From Janthinobacterium rivuli (GTDB taxonomy: Bacteria; Pseudomonadota; Gammaproteobacteria; Burkholderiales; Burkholderiaceae_D), in assembly GCF_009208735.1 (NCBI RefSeq), contig NZ_WFLJ01000013.1, positions 62,001-126,000 on the forward strand: 64,000 nt of DNA. The letters are read 5' to 3'. This document shows, one piece after another, positions 57,688 through 64,000 of the stretch. The translations under genes and the position numbers were made by a program. The notes beneath the pieces were generated by a model. The model saw only the letters and a list, made by a program, of their open reading frames with translations. It made no database searches and was not told the origin of the DNA. Position 1 is the first letter of the stretch. Every line of letters begins with the position of its first letter.

Positions 57688-59549
57688 AAGCGGTGCCGCT
57701 GCAGATGGCGCGCCTTCTCCGTGCCTTCCAGGTCGACGTCGACGAACTCGTCCGGTATGCCTGCGGCGGCGCGCAGCAGGTGCTTGCCGGCAGTGGGCGG
57801 CGGCAGGTTTTCCACCTGCAGGAACGCGGGGAAACCGGCCACGTCCGTGGGGCCGGGGCGCACCTCGACCACGCCCACTTGCGCCAGGTCGGCGATCATA
57901 TTGTTGATCTGTTCTTCATAGCTGATGTTGCCCAGTGGCCGTATCCACGCGGCGCGCCGGGCGAAGGCGGCCAGGCGGTCGTCGACGGGAACTTCCCGGT
58001 TCATCACCGTGTCGTAGGCGAGCTTGCTCATCACCTGGTTCGGCACACGCGCGGGCCAGAAGGTGGGCACGTAGGGATCGTAGTCGGACTGGTAGCCGGA
58101 GCGGCAGCTGGCCGTGTCCGTTTGCCATGGCACGGCCATCCAGCGCGTCACGCCGCCGGCGATCTGCGCCGAGCAGGGGCTGGAGATATTGTCCGGCGTC
58201 AAGACGGCGCCGTAGTCCGGCTCCACCCAGCCGGGCGGCCGGTGCGCCAGACGGAACGGTGCGCTGTACATGCTGGCCTGGCGCATGGGCCAGGTCATTT
58301 CGCAGCCGGGGTGGAAGGCGTCGGCCAGGCAGAATTCCATGGCTGCGCGCAGCAGGGTGTCCGGTTGCAGGGCCACGTCCACGTCGGCCAGGCTTTGCGG
58401 CGGCGTCTTGCCGGGCGCATAGTCGGCCGTGAACTCGCCGGCCGCCCATTGCTTGAGGAAGCGCAACTGCAAATTGCTCAGCGCGCAATTCTGGCGCGGC
58501 GTGTCCGCCGGCGGGATGGCCATCGCATCGCCATACAGCCATGGCCATGGTGACGGCGCCCAGGCGTCGCGCTCGAACTGGCGGAACTGGTTGTAGATGA
58601 CGTTGCGCCATTCCTTGCGCTTGTCGGACGGGCTGGCCAGGCGCGCCATCCATTCGTCGCGGCTGAACGGCGTGCTGCCATCCCAGCCAAAGGCTGCCGC
58701 GAAGCCGGCATTGACCCATTGCAGGTTGGACAGGCGCTCGAAAATGGGACGGATGTCGTCCTGGAACGAGGGAATGGCCGGCGCGGCAAGTTTCCCTTCC
58801 GAAACAAACAAGTCGCGCATCAAGTCCCACATGGTGCGCACGGACTTTTGCTGCGGCGCGTAGTCGGGCGGAGCGACGACGACCCAGGCCATGTCGACGG
58901 GCAAGGCCTCGCCCTGGTAGTGCACGGTGGCGCAGACGGGGCCGTCGGCCGTGTCGTCATACCAGCCCTCGTTGTTGGCGAAGGTGATGGCGCGCGCGCC
59001 ATTCCACGAAGCCGACTTGCCATGTCCGCCCAGCACGATTAGCCGTCCCATGGCGTCCGTGCGCAATTCGCCCAGGTAGACGGGCGTGCCCATGAAGCTG
59101 CCGCTGTCGAAGGCGACGGCCGGCTGTTCGCTGCCGCTGATCTTGCGCTCGCCCGGCGTGATGGACAGTTGCGCGCGGTCGGTGACGGCCATGTTCCGCA
59201 GGAACGAGGGCTGGGTGACATTCGCCTCGGGAATGTCGAGCGCGATCTGGAACTGGTACCACGCCGCCTTGGTGTTGGCCAGCGTGACGGACCATGCGAT
59301 GTCGGCATTGCTGGCGTTCAATTCGGCCACCGCCACGCCGGCGGCATTCAGGCCGAAGATGCGAAAGCCCGCCGCCTGGCGCTTGATGGCGCCTGAGGCA
59401 TCGCGGTAATAGCCGGCCGGGCGCGGCGCCGGTTCCGGCACCTCCGGTCCCAGAAAGTATTCGCTGGGGCTGTTGCCCACGCGGGCGATGCCGATGGGCG
59501 GATAAATCGCCGCCTTGACGATGACGGTATCTTGGGTGGAATTGGACAT
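57684..59549 (-). CDS. lodA: LodA/GoxA-family quinoprotein amino-acid oxidase
   Basis: This 621-residue protein starts at MSNSTQDTVIVKAAIYPPIGIARVGNS, the family's N-terminal signature, with GGAAAGG upstream. The cofactor Cys lies in PGCEMTWPMR and the cofactor Trp in AVPWQTDTASC, so a cysteine tryptophylquinone can form. LodA oxidises lysine at the epsilon position and GoxA oxidises glycine, both releasing hydrogen peroxide that kills competitors in biofilms. There is no signal peptide, as in LodA. Which amino acid is used here cannot be told. The gene pair is divergent from the two-component system at 59736. Confidence 0.9.
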   Translation of the reverse strand: MSNSTQDTVIVKAAIYPPIGIARVGNSPSEYFLGPEVPEPAPRPAGYYRDASGAIKRQAAGFRIFGLNAAGVAVAELNASNADIAWSVTLANTKAAWYQFQIALDIPEANVTQPSFLRNMAVTDRAQLSITPGERKISGSEQPAVAFDSGSFMGTPVYLGELRTDAMGRLIVLGGHGKSASWNGARAITFANNEGWYDDTADGPVCATVHYQGEALPVDMAWVVVAPPDYAPQQKSVRTMWDLMRDLFVSEGKLAAPAIPSFQDDIRPIFERLSNLQWVNAGFAAAFGWDGSTPFSRDEWMARLASPSDKRKEWRNVIYNQFRQFERDAWAPSPWPWLYGDAMAIPPADTPRQNCALSNLQLRFLKQWAAGEFTADYAPGKTPPQSLADVDVALQPDTLLRAAMEFCLADAFHPGCEMTWPMRQASMYSAPFRLAHRPPGWVEPDYGAVLTPDNISSPCSAQIAGGVTRWMAVPWQTDTASCRSGYQSDYDPYVPTFWPARVPNQVMSKLAYDTVMNREVPVDDRLAAFARRAAWIRPLGNISYEEQINNMIADLAQVGVVEVRPGPTDVAGFPAFLQVENLPPPTAGKHLLRAAAGIPDEFVDVDLEGTEKARHLQRHRL

Positions 59550-59735
59550 GGCATGCCTTTCCAGATGCATGGAGGGAAGGAAAATATACCGCATAAAGAA
59601 CGCGCCAAATGCGCACATAGTCACCGCATCGTGAATTCGCGCGCCGGGCGCCGGACACACGCCGCGGCGGCGGCCAAACCCGCTTTCCCCAGCCACGTTA
59701 AGATAGCGGTATTTTCAAGACTGCGAGGGGCCCGG

Positions 59736-60401
59736 GTGCGCGTATTGCTGGTGGAAGACGATCCGATGATCGGGGAAAGCCTGGTCGAGGGCTTGCGCGG
59801 CGAGTGCTATGCCGTGGACTGGGTGCGCGATGGCCACGATGCGGAGCTGGCGCTGGCCGGTTTCGCCTACGATTTGATGCTGCTGGACCTGGGCTTGCCC
59901 GGCAAGGAGGGCATGGAGGTGCTGCGCGCCATGCGCGCGCGGGGCGCCGAGCTGCCCGTGCTGATCATCACGGCGCGCGACGGCACGCCGGCCCGCGTGG
60001 AAGGGCTCGACAGCGGCGCCGACGATTACCTGGTCAAGCCGTTCGACCTCGACGAGCTGCTGGCGCGCATCCGCGCGCTGCTGCGCCGTCGCGTCAGCCG
60101 TTCGCGCTCCGTCATCGAACATGGCGCGCTGATCCTCGACCTGGCCAGCCACGACGTCACGTTCGAGGGGGAGCTGATCAAGCTGCCGCCGCGCGAGTTT
60201 TCCGTGCTGCGCGCCTTGCTCGACCATCCGGGCAAGGTGGTGTCGAAACGCCAGCTGAGCGAGAAGCTGTATGGCTGGGATTGCGAAGTGGAAAGCAATA
60301 CCGTCGACGTGTACGTGTACCAGTTGCGCAAGAAGCTCGGTGCGGATTGCATCCAGACCGTGCGCGGCGTGGGCTACAAGATGCGGGTGGCATCTTGCTG
60401 A
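59736..60401 (+). CDS. OmpR-family response regulator (QseB/TctD-like)
   Basis: This 221-residue protein starts at a GTG (VRVLLVEDDPMIGES) after GAGGGG. It has a receiver with phospho-Asp in LMLLDLGLPGKEG and Lys in YLVKPF, then a winged helix (LPPREFSVLRALLDHPGKVVSKRQLSEKLYG ... VDVYVYQLRKKLG). Its stop overlaps the kinase start. It lies divergently from the lod pair, which is a possible target. The signal is unknown. Confidence 0.92.
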   Translation: MRVLLVEDDPMIGESLVEGLRGECYAVDWVRDGHDAELALAGFAYDLMLLDLGLPGKEGMEVLRAMRARGAELPVLIITARDGTPARVEGLDSGADDYLVKPFDLDELLARIRALLRRRVSRSRSVIEHGALILDLASHDVTFEGELIKLPPREFSVLRALLDHPGKVVSKRQLSEKLYGWDCEVESNTVDVYVYQLRKKLGADCIQTVRGVGYKMRVASC

Positions 60402-61705
60402 CCATTCGCCGCCAGTTGCTGCTCGGTTTGCTGGTCGCCACCTTGCTGTGCGTGCTCGGCGCCGGCATTTCGCTGTTCCGCTCGCTGCTGGAAGAAACCA
60501 ATGAACTGGCCGACTTGCAGTTGCGCCAGCTGGCCGTGGCCTTGCCCGACGAGTTCGAGCCGCAGACGGGCCTGGCCGCCGCGCAAGAGCCGGAAGAAGC
60601 GTTCGTGCTGCAGGCGTGGGACGAGGACGGTCAGCCCTTGCCCGTCCTGCAGGGCCAGCCGGCATTGCCGCGCTATGCGCTGGCCGGCTTCGCCGATGTC
60701 AGCTTGCACGGCGAGGACTGGCGCCTGTACGGCGAGACGCGGCGCGGCCGCTACGTGCAGGTGGCGCAGGCGCAGGCCGTGCGCGACCAGCTGGCCTGGC
60801 GGATGACCATGCGGGCCGGCGCGCCCCTGCTGGTGTTCGCGCTGATCCTGGCGCTGCTGATCGTCGCCGTGGTAGGGCGCGCGCTGGCGCCGCTGCACCG
60901 GCTGGCCGAATCGGTGGCGGGGCGTTCGCCGGACGCCCTGACGCCGCTGGCGGCCGACGACATGCCGCCCGAGCTGCGGCCCGTGGCGCTGGCCTTGAAT
61001 GGTTTGATGGGGCAGTTCGAGGCGGCGCTGACGGCGCAGCGCACCTTTGTCGCCGATGCCGCGCATGAATTGCGCTCGCCGCTGACGGCGCTGAAACTGC
61101 AGCTGCAGGTGGCCGAGCGGGCCGGCAGCGAGGAAGAACGCCGCGTGGCGCTGGCGCGGCTGCACGAACGGCTGGACCGCAGCACGCACCTCGTGCGGCA
61201 ACTGCTCAGCCTGGCGCGCCACGAAACGGCCTTGACTTCCAGCCAGCTGCGCACGGTGGATCTGGGTCAATTGCTGGAAGCGGCCGTGGCCGATCACAGC
61301 GCGCTGGCCGACAGCCGCGCGATCGACCTGGGCGTGGTGGATGCGCCGCCGGCCAAGGTATTGGTACAGGCCGATCCCGATGGCTTGCAAGTGTTGCTGA
61401 ATAACCTGATCGACAACGCCTTGCGCTACACGCAGCAGGGCGGCAGGGTCGATTTGCAGGCGGCGCTGGAAGAGGGCCGGCCCCTGCTGCGCGTGTCCGA
61501 CAACGGTCCCGGCGTGCCGCGCCAGCACCATGCGCGCCTGTTCGACCGCTTCTTCCGGCCCGACGGCAACGACGCCTGGGGCTGCGGCCTGGGCCTGTCC
61601 ATCGTGCGCCACGTCGCCGAGCACCACCAGGCCGATATCGCGCTGGGCGAAGGGGGAGAGGGACGGGGTCTGCAGGTGACGGTGCGTTTTCCGCAGGCGG
61701 CTTGA
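60395..61705 (+). CDS. Membrane histidine kinase, partner of the OmpR-type regulator
   Basis: It has 436 residues, starting at a TTG that overlaps the regulator's 3' end (a CTG is next). It has two membrane helices (about 8-28 and 140-165), a periplasmic loop of about 110 residues, HAMP-like segment, HisKA with AAHELRSPLTALKLQ and HATPase_c (NNLIDNALRYT, DNGPGVP, GCGLGLSIV). It is the QseC/TctE type. Nothing in the loop identifies the ligand. Confidence 0.92.
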   Translation: MLTIRRQLLLGLLVATLLCVLGAGISLFRSLLEETNELADLQLRQLAVALPDEFEPQTGLAAAQEPEEAFVLQAWDEDGQPLPVLQGQPALPRYALAGFADVSLHGEDWRLYGETRRGRYVQVAQAQAVRDQLAWRMTMRAGAPLLVFALILALLIVAVVGRALAPLHRLAESVAGRSPDALTPLAADDMPPELRPVALALNGLMGQFEAALTAQRTFVADAAHELRSPLTALKLQLQVAERAGSEEERRVALARLHERLDRSTHLVRQLLSLARHETALTSSQLRTVDLGQLLEAAVADHSALADSRAIDLGVVDAPPAKVLVQADPDGLQVLLNNLIDNALRYTQQGGRVDLQAALEEGRPLLRVSDNGPGVPRQHHARLFDRFFRPDGNDAWGCGLGLSIVRHVAEHHQADIALGEGGEGRGLQVTVRFPQAA

Positions 61706-61774
61706 ATGGTCAAAAAAACGGATGTCGATCAGTATGACATCACTTCTCAACACGCTAAAAATGAAGTACCTGCT

Positions 61775-64000
61775 CTAGCCCCTAGCATTGTCCAGTGCGG
61801 TCTCTAGCCTTTTGCGGCTACTGGCTCGAACGTGATGCATACCAAGTCGTTTAGCCATCGCCATCACAGCATTGTCGCCAGAGCAACCTTCGCCGGCAAT
61901 TAGTTGGGCGAGGGAGATCAATTCCGCCATGCAAATTTCGTCCACGCTGCGTCCGCCGTTCCCATTGTGGCTGAATATAATAGGACGCTCAGGTTCTCGG
62001 TCCCGTGCCCAGAAGAACATGCCGACGTCTTCCTCTGTGAATTTCAGACACGAAAGCGCTATCGAGGAGACGCGCTCCTGAATGCGTGCCCCGGTACGCT
62101 GCCAACCGTGCGCCCGTGCGATCCTGCGTGCCAGTACGGTGTCGCGTGATGGCCCATCGAGATCAACGATCTGCTCAATCATCTCTCGAAGATGGCCATC
62201 GTAGGATGCTTCAAAAAAGGCGTCGGCGTTCACGCCGCCTACCACTGCAGGGTCAGTCATTTCAAATTGCTGGCTGATCGGTGAGTCAATATTCTGACCG
62301 GCGACAGAGCGTGAGGCGTATTGGATATCAAGAGCGGGTCTTGTTAATTCGATCAGTTCTGTAGGCGCCATCGTTTCTGCTTGTGTCTTGGTTAGGATTT
62401 CCTTTGCTTCAGCCTCGGCTGCCTCGCGCTCCGCCACCTTGCTGCGCCTTTGCCGGCTGAACTCCAGCAAGCGCTCCAATGCAGCATGCGTCTTTTCAAG
62501 TGTACCTGCCCGATCTATCCACCAGTCAGTAGACCAGATACGCACGATTTCCCATCCTAAACCGCGCAATACCTGCTCACGTAACATGTCCCGGTCGCGC
62601 GCCGTTGCCGAGCGGTGGTAGGTGGCGCCGTCGCACTCGACTCCGCACAGGTAGATGCCAGGTGCATCGGGATGCACCACGCCCAAGTCCAGCCGGAAAG
62701 ACGAAGCACCGATTTGGGTATGCACCTGCCAGCCGCGAGAGGCAAGTGCTGCGGCGACTGCTTCTTCAAATGGACTGTCGAAGCCACCCAAGCTACCTTT
62801 TGTCACCTCGGCCAGTGCGCGGGGGCCACGTTCGGCAAACTCCAGAAAGTGTTTGAGGTCTCGCACTCCAGCGGCCTGCGTGCGAGACAGGTCGAACTGC
62901 TCCGGCTTCAGACTAGAAAATACTCTCAACTCCTGGCGCGCGCGCGTGATCGCGACATTCAGCCGACGCTCGCCGCCATCGCGGTTCATCGGACCAAAGT
63001 TCATCGAAACAGCGCCCGCCAGGTCTGGACCATAGGTAATCGAGAAATAAATGATATCGCGCTCGTCACCCTGCACAGATTCCAGGTTTTTGATAAACAG
63101 CGGTTCGAGTTCCGTCTCCGAAAAATATGGTTCCAGAGATGGGTCCTTGCGGCGTTCTTCGTCAAGCAAGTCTTCGATCAGGTTCATCTGTTCGGTATTG
63201 AAGGTGACAACGCCGATTGTCAGTTTCGATTCCTGGAAGTTTGGCGTGCGCAGTTTTGCAACGATATCGGCCACCAGCTCCTTCGCTTCGCGTTTGTTGA
63301 TCCGCGCGCCACCTTTCTCGTACACGCCATCTACGTGATGGAAGCTTACGGCACGGTCGTCGGCGACCGGCGATGGGAATGTTACCAGGCCACCGCCATA
63401 GTAATGATGGTTGGAAAATGCGATCAGGGATTCGTGGCGGCTGCGATAGTGCCAGGCCAGATTCATTGTCGGTAGGTTCGCCCCCATGCATTCGTCGAGA
63501 ATACTCTCCAGGTCGCCTTCGACATCCGCGTCATCGTCCGACGATTCGGCGCGATCAAAAAACGCGGTCGGTGGCAACTGTTTGGGATCACCCACCATCA
63601 CTACTTGCTTGCCGCGCGCCATGGCGCCTATCGCATCCCATACTGGAATCTGCGATGCTTCGTCGAACACCACCAGATCAAATGCACTGGCATCGGTTGC
63701 CAGATACTGGGCAATCGATAGCGGACTCATTAACAGACATGGCGCCAGCTTGCCCAGTACCGAGGGAATTTTTTGTATCAGCTCGCGCAACGGCATGTGC
63801 TGCTTCTTTTTGTTGATTTCATGACGTAAATCGCCCCATTCCGATTGGCGCGTAACTTCCTCGGAGCGCGGCATGCCGGCGCACAGCGAGGCGCGCACCC
63901 ATGCGCGCGTGACGTCCGTAAATTGTCGGTCAAGTGCGCGGAAGTCACCGATCCGCTTTTCATGTTCGACAGAAACGAAGTTGCGGATGACGGTTTCGTT
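61775..64000 (-). CDS. SF1 helicase with fused MTES_1575/Vsr-like nuclease and DUF3320 (5' partial)
   Basis: The frame is open through the right edge, so the start and the N-terminal DUF4011 and Walker A parts are outside. The visible 741 codons show helicase motifs II (VVFDEASQ) and III (VGDPKQLPPT), V (SVQGDERDIIYFSI) and VI (LNVAITRARQEL). A PD-(D/E)xK nuclease of the MTES_1575/Vsr-like type follows (EEAVAAALASRGW, RLDLGVVHPDAPG, CGVECDGATYHRSATARDRD) and a C-terminal DUF3320-like domain. DUF4011-helicase-nuclease proteins include the anti-phage Hhe type. It would act on invading DNA in the cytoplasm. Its defence role is inferred from architecture. Confidence 0.85.
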   Translation of the reverse strand, partial: NETVIRNFVSVEHEKRIGDFRALDRQFTDVTRAWVRASLCAGMPRSEEVTRQSEWGDLRHEINKKKQHMPLRELIQKIPSVLGKLAPCLLMSPLSIAQYLATDASAFDLVVFDEASQIPVWDAIGAMARGKQVVMVGDPKQLPPTAFFDRAESSDDDADVEGDLESILDECMGANLPTMNLAWHYRSRHESLIAFSNHHYYGGGLVTFPSPVADDRAVSFHHVDGVYEKGGARINKREAKELVADIVAKLRTPNFQESKLTIGVVTFNTEQMNLIEDLLDEERRKDPSLEPYFSETELEPLFIKNLESVQGDERDIIYFSITYGPDLAGAVSMNFGPMNRDGGERRLNVAITRARQELRVFSSLKPEQFDLSRTQAAGVRDLKHFLEFAERGPRALAEVTKGSLGGFDSPFEEAVAAALASRGWQVHTQIGASSFRLDLGVVHPDAPGIYLCGVECDGATYHRSATARDRDMLREQVLRGLGWEIVRIWSTDWWIDRAGTLEKTHAALERLLEFSRQRRSKVAEREAAEAEAKEILTKTQAETMAPTELIELTRPALDIQYASRSVAGQNIDSPISQQFEMTDPAVVGGVNADAFFEASYDGHLREMIEQIVDLDGPSRDTVLARRIARAHGWQRTGARIQERVSSIALSCLKFTEEDVGMFFWARDREPERPIIFSHNGNGGRSVDEICMAELISLAQLIAGEGCSGDNAVMAMAKRLGMHHVRASSRKRLETALDNARG

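Overview
The window reads as chromosomal DNA of a GC-rich betaproteobacterium. The best fit is an Oxalobacteraceae member (Janthinobacterium, Massilia, Duganella or Herbaspirillum type), judged from codon use, the CdiA and GNA1162-type families, and the mix of FNR paralogues with PHB-type genes. Both ends are open: a giant CdiA/FHA-like gene enters from the left and a large helicase-nuclease gene leaves on the right.

1-16.5 kb is a contact-dependent inhibition (CDI) locus. A 4071-residue partial CdiA-like exoprotein carries about 380-residue higher-order repeats, an AT-rich segment in the middle of the stalk, and a short AT-rich C-terminal toxin module after an NNRQLH boundary motif. A small membrane-anchored candidate immunity gene follows at once. 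Two more AT-rich orphan genes come next. Three diverged copies of the end of a REP-associated (RAYT) transposase gene alternate with these three genes, along with scraps of IS200-type and integrase-core transposases. An XRE regulator closes the region.

17-47.7 kb is a low-oxygen/stress island. It encodes three Crp/Fnr regulators, an HK-RR pair, an orphan NarL-type regulator, and a sigma-54 activator next to a sigma-54 promoter with an upstream palindrome. Effectors include an AhpD-like protein, an acetoacetyl-CoA-reductase-like SDR, a monomeric [FeFe] hydrogenase with an unusual C-terminal NTF2/SnoaL-like domain, two SYLF lipid-binding proteins, an alcohol dehydrogenase, two Hsp20s, two universal stress proteins, BON proteins (one fused to a phosphotransferase/P-loop kinase), a nitroreductase, a phasin-like protein, a beta-CASP RNase-like protein and an AMP-phosphorylase-like enzyme. 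Eleven 14-bp FNR-type boxes (TTGAT-N4-ATCAT and close variants) precede these transcription units, so most of the island looks like one FNR-family regulon. An intact IS1595-family element with an 8-bp target duplication sits just upstream of one of the boxes.

47.7-52.2 kb is a more AT-rich accessory stretch: a secreted protein of unknown function, a GH13 alpha-glucosidase, a LysR remnant and an orphan Imm52-like immunity gene. 52.2-61.7 kb returns to ordinary chromosome: ankyrin protein, cupin, YbfB-type MFS transporter, the CsgG/DUF4810/GNA1162 lipoprotein triad, a LodA/LodB-type quinoprotein oxidase pair and an OmpR-type two-component system. 61.8-64 kb is the C-terminal half of a helicase with a fused MTES_1575/Vsr-like nuclease, the architecture of Hhe-type defence proteins.

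No tRNA, rRNA, CRISPR array or replication origin was seen. All family assignments come from reading motifs in the translated sequence; no database search was run.
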